Origin: Geoalkalibacter subterraneus
GTDB lineage: Bacteria > Desulfobacterota > Desulfuromonadia > Desulfuromonadales > Geoalkalibacteraceae
Length of the DNA stretch: 64,000 nucleotides
NCBI RefSeq assembly: GCF_000827125.1
Contig: NZ_CP010311.1
Coordinates: forward strand, 496,001 to 560,000
Direction: 5' to 3'
Shown: positions 1 to 9,148 of the stretch, in pieces
Layout of the letters: every line of letters begins with the position of its first letter
How positions within the stretch are numbered: position 1 is the first letter of the stretch
The notes under the pieces: model-generated
What the model saw: the letters and a program-made list of their open reading frames with translations, nothing else
What the model was told of the DNA's origin: nothing
Databases searched by the model: none
Made by a program: the position numbers and the translations under genes

Positions 1-209
1 AGGCCGTGGAAGAGGCTTTTGCGGTGGCCCGCGGGGTCGGCAGTTCGACGGCTTTCGTGTTTCGCGGCAGGGAGGAGGCTTTTTTCGGTGAAAAGCCCGA
101 TTTTCTGTTTGATATAGAGACCGACAGTACCGCTGACGCCCTTGAGGTGAGTCATTTCTGCGGCCGGGTGCTGTGCGAGCTGGTCGAAGCCGAATTGTTC
201 GGGCTGTAA
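1..209 (+). CDS. C-terminal end of an unrecognised protein (cut by window start)
   Basis: An open frame runs from the window edge to a TAA at 207-209. About 68 residues are visible, ending in CGRVLCELVEAELFGL. I recognise no domain. The stop codon overlaps the ATG of the next gene (TAATG), so this gene is probably translated in the same operon as the tetrapyrrole genes. The fragment is acidic, has two cysteines (HFCGRVLC) and no membrane segment. The function cannot be told from this piece. Confidence 0.6.
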   Translation, partial: AVEEAFAVARGVGSSTAFVFRGREEAFFGEKPDFLFDIETDSTADALEVSHFCGRVLCELVEAELFGL

Positions 210-898
210 TGGTGGAGAGCGCAAAGGCACCGGTGCCTGACTATCCCCTTTCGCTGCGTGTGCGGGGACGGTTGTGCGTGGTGGTCGGTGCCGGGGACGT
301 CGGGCGGCGCAAGGCGCGTGGACTGCTGGATGCCGGAGCCAGGGTGAGGGTGGTCGATCCTGTGGCCGCGCGACTGCATGACCTGGAGGAGGCCCATTGT
401 CTGCCCCGCCCGTATCGGCCGGAAGATCTCGCTGATGCCTTTCTCGTATTTGCAGCGACCTCGGATCACGACCTCAACCGCCGGGTTGCCGCTGATGCCC
501 GAAAGGGGGGCGCCCTGGTGCAGATGGCAGACGATCCCGCGGGGAGTGATTTTTCCCTGCCGGCTCTGCTGCGGCGGGACGATTTGACGATAGCGGTTTT
601 CAGCGGTGGGGGCAGCCCTGCGCTATGCTCCCTGCTGCGGGACGAAATCGATGCCGGTTTAGGCCCTCATTGGGGTGTTTTCCTGGAGATCGCGGCCGCC
701 CTGCGGCGAAAGCGGTTGACAGGGTCTGATTCAAGCTCCTACAATCGTAATGTTTTAGATCAGTTGGCCGCAGCAGATCTGGCCGGCTTGATCGCGGCAG
801 GAGATCGCGACGCCATTGAGCGCCTGTTGAGCCGTGTTCTCGGCACAAGTGTCTCTCTCGACCAGTTGGGGGTTTCCTTGTCGAAAGGATCGAAATGA
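209..898 (+). CDS. Precorrin-2 dehydrogenase / sirohydrochlorin ferrochelatase (CysG N-terminal type)
   Basis: Siroheme synthase N-terminal (Met8-type) protein of 229 residues. It oxidises precorrin-2 to sirohydrochlorin with NAD+ and, in this family, often inserts Fe2+ to make siroheme. A Rossmann NAD-binding motif, VVVGAGDVGRRKA, lies at about residues 24-36. The following segment FAATSDHDLNRRVAADA matches the family pattern for the dinucleotide-binding half, and FSLPALLRRDDLTIAVFSGG matches the substrate half. The methyltransferase half of classical CysG is missing here and lies instead in the CobA-HemD fusion at 4123. The ATG at 209 was chosen because it overlaps the upstream TAA; an in-frame codon at 173 would intrude 36 bases into the upstream gene. 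It overlaps ccsA by four bases (ATGA), indicating one operon. Its product would feed the siroheme sulfite reductase at 32817. Confidence 0.9.
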   Translation: MVESAKAPVPDYPLSLRVRGRLCVVVGAGDVGRRKARGLLDAGARVRVVDPVAARLHDLEEAHCLPRPYRPEDLADAFLVFAATSDHDLNRRVAADARKGGALVQMADDPAGSDFSLPALLRRDDLTIAVFSGGGSPALCSLLRDEIDAGLGPHWGVFLEIAAALRRKRLTGSDSSSYNRNVLDQLAAADLAGLIAAGDRDAIERLLSRVLGTSVSLDQLGVSLSKGSK

Positions 899-1731
899 GT
901 TTAAACATCATTCTTTTCAAGCTCGCCCTGCTCGTCTATTTCTCGGCCACCATCCTCTACCTGGTCGATATCATTTCTCATCGTCAGAAGGCGGGCCTCG
1001 CCGCGCGCTGGGTGCTGTTGTGCGGCTTTGCGGTGCACAGCGCCACCCTGATCGCGCGTTTTGTCGAAGCCGGCTATACGCCGGTGACCAATCTGCATGA
1101 ATCCCTGTCCTTCTCCGCCTGGTGCGTGGTGGGGATTTTTCTGCTGTTCGATGTGCGCTATCGACTGGCGGTGATCGGCGCCTTCCTGACTCCGCTGGCT
1201 CTGGTGCTGATGGTGATCGGCGGCGTGACGGTGACCAGCGTCGCGGAAATCAATCCCATGCTCAATAGCTGGTGGTTTCCGATTCACGTGGCGCTGGCCT
1301 TTTTCGGCAATGCGGTGTTCACCGTCGCTTTTGCCGTCAGTGTCATGTACCTGATTCAGGAACGTATGGTCAAAAGCAAGAAGTTTTCTGCTCTGTTTTA
1401 TCGGATGCCGTCGTTGAATATTCTCGACAGCATCAATTATAGATGTCTGACTTTGGGTTTTCCGCTGATGACAATGGGGATCATCTCGGGAGCAATGTGG
1501 GCCAATTCGGCCTGGGGTGGGTATTGGCGCTGGGATCCCAAGGAAACTTGGGCCCTGATCACCTGGTTTCTCTATGCGGCGCTTCTTCATGGCCGCCTGG
1601 TGGTCGGTTGGCGCGGGCGACGCGCAGCGATTTTTATGATTGTCGGATTTTGTTTTCTGGTGTTCAGCTATCTCGGCGTAGGACTGCTTCTGCCGGGCGA
1701 ACACAATTTCAAGTCGCTGCAGGGACCGTAA
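895..1731 (+). CDS. ccsA: Cytochrome c biogenesis protein CcsA/ResC (HemX-like) family
   Basis: Polytopic membrane protein of 278 residues with about eight hydrophobic segments. The tryptophan-rich heme-handling signature [17 protein letters not shown] lies near residues 208-224, and histidines at about 48, 131 and 232 are candidate heme ligands. CcsA proteins work with Ccs1/ResB to move and attach heme to apocytochrome c outside the cytoplasmic membrane. In related genomes the same family next to hemA is sometimes named HemX, so a role in controlling glutamyl-tRNA reductase cannot be ruled out. The start overlaps the previous stop (ATGA), and hemA follows after 22 bases. A ccsB/resB partner is not visible in the window. 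Confidence 0.88.
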   Translation: MSLNIILFKLALLVYFSATILYLVDIISHRQKAGLAARWVLLCGFAVHSATLIARFVEAGYTPVTNLHESLSFSAWCVVGIFLLFDVRYRLAVIGAFLTPLALVLMVIGGVTVTSVAEINPMLNSWWFPIHVALAFFGNAVFTVAFAVSVMYLIQERMVKSKKFSALFYRMPSLNILDSINYRCLTLGFPLMTMGIISGAMWANSAWGGYWRWDPKETWALITWFLYAALLHGRLVVGWRGRRAAIFMIVGFCFLVFSYLGVGLLLPGEHNFKSLQGP

Positions 1732-1753
1732 ACTCTCCAGGAATGATGGCCGT

Positions 1754-3064
1754 ATGAACATAATCGTCGTGGGGCTCAGTCACAAGACTGCCCCCGTTGA
1801 AATCCGTGAAAAGGTGGCGTTCGCTCCGACCGCCATGGAAAAACCCCTGCATGCACTGGTGGCCCTGCCGTCGGTGACCGAAGGATTGATTGTCTCCACC
1901 TGCAATCGTGTAGAGCTGTATGTGACCAGTCGCGATACTGAGGAGGCGATCACTCAACTCAAGCATTTCCTCGCTGACTTTCACCACCTCCAGGTGGAGG
2001 ATCTCGCCCCCCATCTCTATGACCATAAGGGGCCCGAGGCGATCCGGCATCTGTTCAGGGTCGCCTCCAGCCTCGATTCCATGGTGATTGGCGAACCGCA
2101 GATCCTGGGGCAGATCAAGACTGCCTACGGTTATGCCACCGACCATAAAACCTCCGGCATCATCCTTAACCGTTTTCTGCACAAGGCCTTTTCCGTGGCC
2201 AAGCGAGTGCGCACTGAAACTCAGATTGCCAGCAATGCGGTTTCGGTTTCCTTCGCTGCCGTGGAACTGGCCCGTAAAATCTTCGACACCCTGGAGGACA
2301 AGACGGTCCTGCTGATCGGTGCAGGGGAGATGTGCGAACTGGCGGCGCGGCACTTCGTCAACAACGGTATCTCGAAGGTTCTGGTCACCAACCGCACCTA
2401 TGAACGCGCCGTCAAACTGGCCGAGGAATTCCAGGGCAAGCCCATTCTTTTCGACAACTTCACCGAACATCTGCACCGGGTTGATATCGTCCTGACATCC
2501 ACCGGCGCCCCCGACTACATCCTGCATCACCAGGAGGTGGAGGGGGTGATCAAGCAGCGCAGATACAAGCCGATGTTCTTCATTGACATCGCCGTGCCGC
2601 GTGATATCGATCCCAAGGTCAATGACGTTGACAACGTTTATCTTTATGATGTCGACGATCTGCAGGAGGTTGTGCAGTCCAACCTCAAGGAGCGCCACAA
2701 GGAAGCCAAAAAGGCCGAGGCGATCATCGATCAGGAAATCCATCAGTTTCACCAGTGGCTGTCCTGCCTGGATGTCGTGCCGACCATTGTTGCGCTGCGC
2801 GAAAAGTTTGACGAGATTCGGCAGGCCGAGGTGGAAAAAACCCTCTCCAACCTCAAAGATCTCGGCAAAAAAGAGCGTAAAGCCATCGAAGCCATGGCTG
2901 CGGCGATTGTCAACAAGGCGCTGCACGCACCCATCACCGTTTTGAAGAAAACTCAGAACGGGGCAGAGGGCGACAACTACGTGGAGGCTGTACGTACCCT
3001 GTTTGATCTGCCCACTTGCTGCGAGCAGCAGGATGCGCAATCCTCGCCCCCCGAGAAGAACTGA
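1754..3064 (+). CDS. hemA: Glutamyl-tRNA reductase
   Basis: First committed enzyme of the C5 pathway: reduces glutamyl-tRNA(Glu) to glutamate-1-semialdehyde with NADPH. It has 436 residues, a normal length. The catalytic cysteine is C50 in [10 protein letters not shown]. The NADP-binding domain begins at about residue 183 with VLLIGAGEM, and the C-terminal dimerisation helix (from about residue 300) is present. The [10 protein letters not shown] motif near residue 113 is typical. The ATG has an AGGA about 11 bases upstream. It lies between ccsA and hemC in one direction. The aminotransferase hemL that would complete ALA synthesis is not in the window. Confidence 0.96.
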   Translation: MNIIVVGLSHKTAPVEIREKVAFAPTAMEKPLHALVALPSVTEGLIVSTCNRVELYVTSRDTEEAITQLKHFLADFHHLQVEDLAPHLYDHKGPEAIRHLFRVASSLDSMVIGEPQILGQIKTAYGYATDHKTSGIILNRFLHKAFSVAKRVRTETQIASNAVSVSFAAVELARKIFDTLEDKTVLLIGAGEMCELAARHFVNNGISKVLVTNRTYERAVKLAEEFQGKPILFDNFTEHLHRVDIVLTSTGAPDYILHHQEVEGVIKQRRYKPMFFIDIAVPRDIDPKVNDVDNVYLYDVDDLQEVVQSNLKERHKEAKKAEAIIDQEIHQFHQWLSCLDVVPTIVALREKFDEIRQAEVEKTLSNLKDLGKKERKAIEAMAAAIVNKALHAPITVLKKTQNGAEGDNYVEAVRTLFDLPTCCEQQDAQSSPPEKN

Positions 3065-3120
3065 ATTCGTCCAGGAATATCACCTCTGAAACGACAACCC
3101 TTTAAGGAGTATGACCAACA

Positions 3121-4083
3121 ATGAGCAAACAGACCCTGCGGATCGGCACCCGGAGCAGTCAACTGGCCCTGTGGCAGGCTAACTGGGTCAAAAACTGCCT
3201 GGAAGAGCGCTACCCCGGACTGGAAGTGACCCTGACCAAGATCAAGACCCAGGGGGATAAGATCCTCGATGTCCCGCTTGCGATGGTTGGCGGCAAGGGG
3301 CTGTTCGTCAAGGAAATTGAAGAAGCGATGCTGCGGGGCGAGGTCGATATCGCGGTTCATTCCATGAAAGATGTGCCGACGATCTTCCCCGAAGGCCTTG
3401 ATCTGCGCTGCATCACCGAGCGCGAAGACCCGCGCGACATCGTGGTCCTGCGCTCCGGCCTGTCGAGCTGGCGCGATATTCCGCAGGGGGGGCGCATCGG
3501 CACCTCTTCGCTGCGCCGCAAGTCTCAGCTGCTCCATCTGCGTCCCGACCTCGAAATGCTCGATATCCGCGGCAACGTAGAGACCCGCATCCGCAAACTT
3601 ACCGATGACAAGCTTGATGCCGTGGTGCTGGCGGCCGCCGGCATGAAGCGGCTGGGCTTTGCCGATCAGGTCGGCGAATACCTGGAGCCCGAAGTGTCGC
3701 TGCCCGCCATCGGGCAGGGGGCGCTGGGCCTCGAGACCCGCATTGATGATGAGCGCACCAACGAAATGATCGATTTCTTCCATCACCCCGAAACGGCCTA
3801 TGCGGTCACCGCCGAGCGTGCTCTGCTGCGGCATCTCGAAGGCGGCTGCCAGGTTCCCATTGCCGCCTACGGAACCGTCAGCGGCGATACGGTCAATCTC
3901 ACCGGCCTGGTGGCCAGTGTCGACGGCGCGCGCTTTCTCAAGAAGACCCGCAGCGCTCCTGTCGCCGAGGCGGCACAGCTGGGGATTTCGCTGGCCGAGG
4001 ATCTGCTGGGGATGGGTGCCGGAGAAATTCTCAACGAAGTCTATCAGCACGAAACCTTCAACAGCGACCGTGAGGACGTCTGA
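3121..4083 (+). CDS. hemC: Porphobilinogen deaminase (hydroxymethylbilane synthase)
   Basis: Joins four porphobilinogen molecules into hydroxymethylbilane. It has 320 residues, the expected length. The dipyrromethane cofactor attaches to C243 in LEGGCQVPIAAYG, and the catalytic aspartate is in HSMKDVPT (about residue 84). The N-terminal IGTRSSQLALWQA and the central GTSSLRRKSQL motif are classic. A clear AAGGAG Shine-Dalgarno site precedes the ATG. It is followed after 39 bases by cobA-hemD, whose HemD half uses its product. Confidence 0.97.
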   Translation: MSKQTLRIGTRSSQLALWQANWVKNCLEERYPGLEVTLTKIKTQGDKILDVPLAMVGGKGLFVKEIEEAMLRGEVDIAVHSMKDVPTIFPEGLDLRCITEREDPRDIVVLRSGLSSWRDIPQGGRIGTSSLRRKSQLLHLRPDLEMLDIRGNVETRIRKLTDDKLDAVVLAAAGMKRLGFADQVGEYLEPEVSLPAIGQGALGLETRIDDERTNEMIDFFHHPETAYAVTAERALLRHLEGGCQVPIAAYGTVSGDTVNLTGLVASVDGARFLKKTRSAPVAEAAQLGISLAEDLLGMGAGEILNEVYQHETFNSDREDV

Positions 4084-4122
4084 GGCAGAGCCGGAATCGT
4101 TGGCTGCCATGATGGGATCGCT

Positions 4123-5667
4123 ATGATGAAGCAGGGCATTGTCTACCTGGTCGGGGCCGGACCCGGCGATCCCGGCCTGATCACCCTCAGGGGGCGCGAT
4201 TGCCTGCGCCGTGCTGACGCGGTGGTCTACGACTACCTGGCCAATCCATGCCTGCTGGAGGAAGCCCGCGCCGATGTGGAGAAGATCTATGTCGGCAAAG
4301 AGCGCGGCCGGCACCACCTGCCACAGGAGCAGATCAATGAGCTGCTGGCCGAGTTGGCGCAGGCCGGGAAAACGGTCGTTCGCCTGAAGGGTGGGGACCC
4401 CTATCTTTTCGGGCGCGGCGGAGAAGAGGCGCTCTTCCTGCATCGCGCCGGGGTGGAATTCGAGGTGGTTCCGGGCGTGACGGCCGCTTTTGCCGCCGCA
4501 GCCTATGCAGGCATTCCCCTGACCCACCGGGATTACACCACGACCCTGGGGCTGGTGACCGGTCACGAAAAGCCCGAAAAAAAAATGTCGTCCCTCGATT
4601 GGGGAAAGATCGCCACCGGCATGGGAACACTGGTGTTCTACATGGGGATGGTCAACCTGTCTCTGATCGTGCGGGAGCTGATCCGCAACGGCCGTTCTCC
4701 TCAGACCCCGGTCGCCATTGTGCGCTGGGCCTCCACCGCGCAGCAGCACAGCCTGATTGCCACCCTGGAGGACGTCGAAGAGAAGGCCCGTGCCGCCTCC
4801 ATCGGTCCGCCCGCGGTCATTATCGTGGGTGAAGTGGTTGATCTGCACAAGCGGCTGGCCTGGTTTGAAAACCGCCCTCTTTTCGGTCGCCGCGTCCTCT
4901 CCACCCGCGCCGCCGCGCAGGCCTCCGGATTGCGGGATCTGCTTGAAGAGCGTGGCGCTGAAGTGGTGTCCGTACCCACCATCGCGCTGGCGCCGCCGGC
5001 GGACTGGGGGCCGGTCGACCGGGAGCTGGACCGCCTGGCGCAAACCGATCTGCTGATTCTCACTTCGGTCAACGCGGTCGATTTCTTTTTCGAGCGCCTG
5101 CGCAGCAAAGGCAGTGATGCGCGCGCCCTGGCCGGAGTGACGCTGGTATCGGTCGGACCGAAAACCGCCGAGGCCTTTGAACCTTACGGAGTCAAAGCGG
5201 ACCTGGTGGCCGCCGATTATCGGGCCGAAGGGGTGGTCGCGCTGCTTAAAGAGCAGGGTGTCCAGGGGCGTCGGGTGCTCTATCCCCACGCCGAACTGGC
5301 GCGCACGCTGATCCCCGATGAGCTGCGTGCCCTGGGCGCCGAAGTTGCGGCGCCGGTTCTCTATCGCACCGTTGTACCGCAAGAGGGTGGAGAAACCTTG
5401 CGCGAACTGCTGGTGAAAGGGGCCCTCGATGCGGTGACCTTCACGGCCTCTTCAACCGTTGATCATTTTGTCGCCATGGTGGGTGAAGATGCCGCCCAGC
5501 TGCTGCGCGGTGTCGTGGTGGTCTCCATCGGCCCGCTCACCAGCCGCACCGCCCGTAAGCATGGGATCGAGGTGACGGTCGAACCACGCGACTCCACTCT
5601 TGACGCCATGGTGGAGGCGTTGGCGCAGCATTTCAAAACACATCCCACCAGTCCCGTGCGGGATTGA
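4123..5667 (+). CDS. cobA-hemD: Uroporphyrinogen-III methyltransferase / uroporphyrinogen-III synthase fusion
   Basis: Bifunctional protein of 514 residues. Residues 1 to about 250 are the SAM-dependent uroporphyrinogen-III C-methyltransferase (VYLVGAGPGDPGLITLRG at the N-terminus, VVRLKGGDPYLFGRGGEE near residue 86, VVPGVTAAFAAAAYAGIPLT near 117). It makes precorrin-2 for siroheme. Residues from about 255 to the end are uroporphyrinogen-III synthase, which cyclises hydroxymethylbilane; ILTSVNAVDFFFERL and VTFTASSTVDHF are family-like. The fusion puts the last shared step and the siroheme branch step on one chain, with precorrin-2 dehydrogenase encoded upstream. Two adjacent ATG codons (4123 and 4126) could both serve as start. 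Confidence 0.95.
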   Translation: MMKQGIVYLVGAGPGDPGLITLRGRDCLRRADAVVYDYLANPCLLEEARADVEKIYVGKERGRHHLPQEQINELLAELAQAGKTVVRLKGGDPYLFGRGGEEALFLHRAGVEFEVVPGVTAAFAAAAYAGIPLTHRDYTTTLGLVTGHEKPEKKMSSLDWGKIATGMGTLVFYMGMVNLSLIVRELIRNGRSPQTPVAIVRWASTAQQHSLIATLEDVEEKARAASIGPPAVIIVGEVVDLHKRLAWFENRPLFGRRVLSTRAAAQASGLRDLLEERGAEVVSVPTIALAPPADWGPVDRELDRLAQTDLLILTSVNAVDFFFERLRSKGSDARALAGVTLVSVGPKTAEAFEPYGVKADLVAADYRAEGVVALLKEQGVQGRRVLYPHAELARTLIPDELRALGAEVAAPVLYRTVVPQEGGETLRELLVKGALDAVTFTASSTVDHFVAMVGEDAAQLLRGVVVVSIGPLTSRTARKHGIEVTVEPRDSTLDAMVEALAQHFKTHPTSPVRD

Positions 5668-5709
5668 ACCCTGACAACAATTCCGGAAAAAGGGAAAAGG
5701 AGTTTAAAC

Positions 5710-6693
5710 ATGTTCTTCCCCGAATATCGTGCCCGCCGCTTGCGCCGCACCCCCGGCATCCGCCGTATGGTGCGCGAAACCTTCCTGCGGGTGGATGACC
5801 TGATCTATCCCATGTTCAGTGCCTTCGGCGACAACATCCGCAAGGAGATCCCTTCCATGCCGGGGATCTACCAGCAGTCCATCGAGCATATCGTGGCCGA
5901 AGCCAAAGAGGTCCATGAACTCGGCATCCCGGCGGTTATCCTGTTTGGCATTCCTGAGGAGAAGGATCCTCTCGGGCAGGATGCCTACAGCGACGAAGGG
6001 ATCATTCAGCGCACAGTGCGGGCCATCAAGGACGCGGTGCCTGAGCTGACGGTCATCACCGACGTCTGCATGTGCGAATACACCGACCACGGCCATTGCG
6101 GCGTCATCCGCGACGGGGATGTGGACAACGATGAGACGCTTAAGCTGCTGGCCGCCGAAGCGCTTTCTCATGCCCGCGCCGGCGCCGACATCGTGGCCCC
6201 TTCGGATATGATGGACGGCCGGGTCGCCGCGATCCGCGAGATTCTCGACGCCAACGGCTTCAACCATATCCCGGTGATGAGCTATGCGGTTAAATATGCC
6301 AGTGCCTACTACGGGCCGTTCCGGGATGCGGCCGATTCCACCCCGCAGTTCGGCGACCGGCGCTCCTACCAGATGGACCCTGCCAACCGCCGCGAGGCGT
6401 TCCGGGAAGCGGCGCTTGACCTGCAGGAATGTGCGGATTTTCTCATGGTGAAGCCTGCGCTGGCCTATCTCGATATTCTGCGCGACCTCAGTGACCGCTT
6501 CGATCTGCCGCTGGTGGCCTACAATGTCTCCGGTGAATATTCGATGGTCAAAGCGGCGGCACAGCTGGATTGGATCGACGAGGACCGCGTCATTCTGGAA
6601 ACCCTGGTCGGCATGAAGCGTGCCGGTGCGGATCTCATTATTACCTATCACGCCAAGGAGGCCGCGCGCCTGCTGGCTTCTTCACGGGACTGA
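5710..6693 (+). CDS. hemB: Delta-aminolevulinic acid dehydratase (porphobilinogen synthase)
   Basis: Condenses two 5-aminolevulinate molecules to porphobilinogen. It has 327 residues, full length. Catalytic lysines are K195 ([17 protein letters not shown]) and K248 ([12 protein letters not shown]). The metal site [13 protein letters not shown] has cysteines at 120, 122 and 130, the zinc-type arrangement rather than the magnesium type. An AAGGAG precedes the ATG. It is the last gene of the hem run; the next gene downstream is a decayed one, so the operon probably ends in this area, although I see no strong terminator. Confidence 0.97.
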   Translation: MFFPEYRARRLRRTPGIRRMVRETFLRVDDLIYPMFSAFGDNIRKEIPSMPGIYQQSIEHIVAEAKEVHELGIPAVILFGIPEEKDPLGQDAYSDEGIIQRTVRAIKDAVPELTVITDVCMCEYTDHGHCGVIRDGDVDNDETLKLLAAEALSHARAGADIVAPSDMMDGRVAAIREILDANGFNHIPVMSYAVKYASAYYGPFRDAADSTPQFGDRRSYQMDPANRREAFREAALDLQECADFLMVKPALAYLDILRDLSDRFDLPLVAYNVSGEYSMVKAAAQLDWIDEDRVILETLVGMKRAGADLIITYHAKEAARLLASSRD

Positions 6694-6794
6694 CCATTCG
6701 CGCAGACCTTCGAGACGCTGGTACACTTGGTCTGGAATCAGGTATTGAGATATATTTTTCAGAATCCTGAACGGCGGCTGCGGAGTGTCAACCG

Positions 6795-7180
6795 ATGAGT
6801 GCGGATCTCAACCTGGGGGAAAATCTCAGCCGCAGCGAGATGCTGACGGCCCTGACCCATTACTACAGGGCCGATGTATCGCGCAGCCTGGCATGGCGAG
6901 AACGCCTCGACCGCACCACCAACTGGGCGGTCGGGGCGACCGCGGCCTTTCTCGGGTTCGTCTGCTGCATCAGAATTTCATCCACGGCATTCTCAACAGC
7001 CGCCTCACTGTGGCGCCCGGTGCGCCCTGGCTTGAAGACCTGTCTTCCGATCTGCGACACCCCCAGTATAAAATCACCTTGACTTATGCTCTCGGACGGA
7101 GCCTTTATGCCAATTACATGTCGGGTCCCGGAGGTTCAATAGTCGGGACAGAAACATTCCTGCATTTCCCGTTCATCTGA
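6795..7180 (+). pseudogene. Decayed DUF2270 membrane-protein gene (internal deletion plus frameshift)
   Basis: The first frame starts at ATG 6795 with a GGAG nine bases upstream and reads a typical DUF2270 start (EMLTALTHYYRADVSRSLAW, then TTNWAVGATAAFLGF). Near 6958 the family-like reading jumps to another frame (VRLLHQNFIHGIL, then WLEDLSSDLRHPQYKITLTY, ALGRSLYANYM), ending at 7180. From memory of the family, about 40 codons holding the membrane segments and an RRYRYYD-type motif are missing at the junction, and the last membrane segment is missing after NYM. I infer a deletion that also shifted the frame. The intact parent is a small multi-pass membrane protein of unknown function. Confidence 0.75.
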
Positions 7181-7197
7181 TTTTCGGATAATTTTCC

Positions 7198-8493
7198 ATG
7201 AGTGATTTTTTCAAGGATACCCTCGCCAACGGGTTGAGGGTGCTTACCGTTCCCATGCCGCATCTGCATGCGGTAGAGATGATGTTTTTCGTCGGCGTCG
7301 GCAGCCGCAACGAGGACTCCCGCGTGGCCGGCGTGTCGCATTTTCTCGAGCACATGCTGTTTCGCGGCTGCGAAGGCTATCCCACCGGGCCGGAGCTTGA
7401 GCGTGCTTTCGAGGCGATCGGCGGTTATGTCAATGCCGCGACTGATGTGGAGACCACCTGTTATCATTCGCGTGTGCACCCCGATCATGTCGACCGCGGC
7501 ACCGCGTTGTTTGCGCAGATGCTGCAGGCGCCGCTGATGCATGATTTCGAGACCGAGCGCCGCGTGATTCTGGAAGAGGCCCTGGAGGATCTCAACGCCA
7601 AGGGCGAGGACGTCAATCCCGATAATCTCACGGCCGCCCTGCTGTGGCCCGGCCATCCGCTGGGACGCCCGACCATCGGCACCCGCGCCAGTATCGAGGG
7701 GCTGACACTGGATGACCTCAAGAAACACCACGCCACCTATTATCGCCCTGCCAACGTGGTGGCTGTGGCGGCCGGACGGGTCGGGCACGGCGGGTTTCTG
7801 CAATCCGTCGAGCATTATTTCGGTGGCTGGCAGTCGGCACCGGCTCCGGATTCAACCTTGTTTGCGGTTCCTTCTGCTGAAAATGCCCCCGAATCGGTCT
7901 GGGTGCGCGACAGCGGCTCGCAGGTCTCATTGCAGATCGCTTTTCGTATTCCGGGGCGCACCGATGCGAACAATATGGCGCTGCGTCTTCTGCGCCGCGT
8001 GCTCTCAGGCGGGGGCAGTGCGCGCCTCATGCAGCGGCTGCGGGAAGAGCTGGGATTGACTTACGCGGTGGATGCGCAGATGGCGACGGTCGCCGAGACC
8101 GGCTCCTTCTCCATCGATCTGGCGTTGATGCCGGACAATGTCGAACAGGCGGTGGAAGAGGTTCTCGCGATGCTCGTTGACCTGTGCCGCAACCCGGTGC
8201 CGCAGGAAGAGCTTGACGGCATCCGGCGCGGGTTTCTCTACGAGCTGGAGTTCAGCTGCGATTTTACCGAAGAGATGGCCGCGCGCTACGGCTGGGGGGA
8301 GATGGTCGGCCAGGTGCGCACCCTGGAGCAGGAGCGCCGCGACGTCGCTGCAATTACACCGGAGATGCTGCGTGAGGCCGCCTGTCGGACCTTCCGGCGT
8401 GAAACGCTGAAGCTTGCGGCGGCCGGACCCTGGAGAGCGGAGATGAAGCGACGGGTCAATCGCCGTCTGCAGACTTTTGATCCGCGCGGCTGA
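7198..8493 (+). CDS. M16 family zinc peptidase (processing-peptidase-like)
   Basis: Predicted zinc metallopeptidase of 431 residues. The inverted zinc motif HFLEH is at residues 48-52 (SHFLEHMLFRG), and the third ligand is expected in the acidic helix ERRVILEEALEDLNAKGEDV near residue 120. Two M16 half-domains are present; the second (from about residue 225) lacks a zinc motif, as usual. No signal peptide is evident. Family members degrade or process peptides; the substrate cannot be predicted. The Shine-Dalgarno site is weak (ATTTTCC before the ATG), and only the decayed DUF2270 gene precedes it. It converges on the HIT gene with 11 bases between the stop codons. Confidence 0.88.
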   Translation: MSDFFKDTLANGLRVLTVPMPHLHAVEMMFFVGVGSRNEDSRVAGVSHFLEHMLFRGCEGYPTGPELERAFEAIGGYVNAATDVETTCYHSRVHPDHVDRGTALFAQMLQAPLMHDFETERRVILEEALEDLNAKGEDVNPDNLTAALLWPGHPLGRPTIGTRASIEGLTLDDLKKHHATYYRPANVVAVAAGRVGHGGFLQSVEHYFGGWQSAPAPDSTLFAVPSAENAPESVWVRDSGSQVSLQIAFRIPGRTDANNMALRLLRRVLSGGGSARLMQRLREELGLTYAVDAQMATVAETGSFSIDLALMPDNVEQAVEEVLAMLVDLCRNPVPQEELDGIRRGFLYELEFSCDFTEEMAARYGWGEMVGQVRTLEQERRDVAAITPEMLREAACRTFRRETLKLAAAGPWRAEMKRRVNRRLQTFDPRG

Positions 8494-8504
8494 AACGCTC
8501 CCGC

Positions 8505-8939
8505 TCAGTCGTCGTGGGACTCGACCTGCTCGGTCCCTTCGTTGAGCACCATGCCCACTTTCAGCAGCATGGCGGCCAGACCCTTCTGGCCGTACGGACG
8601 CGCGGGGTGTGCCCCCCACACCGGTCCGGGCCAGGCCGCATCGCTTTCGTAGCGCACAATATGATGCAGGTGCAGCTGCGGGACCTGGTTGCCGAGGGCG
8701 GCGATGTTGATCTTGTCGGCTCCGAACACGGTATGCAGCCGTTCGGCCAGAAAGGACGACTCCTGTAGCAGGGCGTGCTGGTCGTCGGTGCTGAGCTCAA
8801 AGATTTCACGCACACCCTCACGGCGGGGAACCAGGATGAACCAGGGGTAGTTGGCATCGTTCATCAGCAGCAGGCGGCACAGGGGGAAGTCCCCCAGCAT
8901 GTGGGTGTCGGCCTCCAGCCGCGGATCGAGTTCAAACAT
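8505..8939 (-). CDS. HIT-domain protein
   Basis: Histidine-triad nucleotide-binding family protein of 144 residues. The signature VPQLHLHHIVRY has histidines at 90, 92 and 93, so the classic H-x-H-x-H spacing is altered at the third position, a variant I believe also occurs in proteobacterial HIT proteins. HIT enzymes hydrolyse or transfer nucleotides from phosphoramidates or dinucleoside polyphosphates. The N-terminal half (ANYPWFILVPRREGVREI) fits the fold. It lies downstream of the sigma-54 regulator on the same strand, separated by 209 bases that contain a strong inverted repeat. Confidence 0.85.
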   Translation of the reverse strand: MFELDPRLEADTHMLGDFPLCRLLLMNDANYPWFILVPRREGVREIFELSTDDQHALLQESSFLAERLHTVFGADKINIAALGNQVPQLHLHHIVRYESDAAWPGPVWGAHPARPYGQKGLAAMLLKVGMVLNEGTEQVESHDD

Positions 8940-9027
8940 GCGTTATTCCCTCCTTGTTGATCACTTTTGAGCATGGCCCGCAGGGTGCGGCGAGCATTAT
9001 TCTGGATATTTACCAACTGTTCAGCAC

Positions 9028-9130
9028 GGGTTCGCAACTCCCATGAAAAGGGCCACTTTTCGCCATCCCTGGCCGTTTGATTGGCGCCTTCCCTGGCGCC
9101 AAACACCCTTTTCATGGGAGCTGCGAACCC
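9028..9130. repeat. Long inverted repeat with a nested palindrome
   Basis: Arms of 25 bases at 9028-9052 and 9106-9130 are reverse complements with one mismatch (GGGTTCGCA then CTCCCATGAAAAGGG). The 53-base centre holds a second perfect palindrome, TTGGCGCC and GGCGCCAA around TTCCCT (about 9080-9101). It lies between the regulator and HIT genes, both on the minus strand. There is no U-tract, so it is not a standard intrinsic terminator. It may be a short mobile palindromic element or an RNA structure. Confidence 0.8.
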
Positions 9131-9148
9131 ATGAGGTCGAATTTCACT

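Noticed and set aside
1709-3040. 443-codon minus-strand frame opposite hemA
   Set aside because: Shadow of hemA; no motif, no start signal.
2977-5382. 801-codon open frame on the minus strand across hemC and cobA-hemD
   Set aside because: It mirrors two certain genes, has low-complexity His/Gln/Gly-rich composition and no family resemblance. GC-rich codon bias opens such antisense frames.
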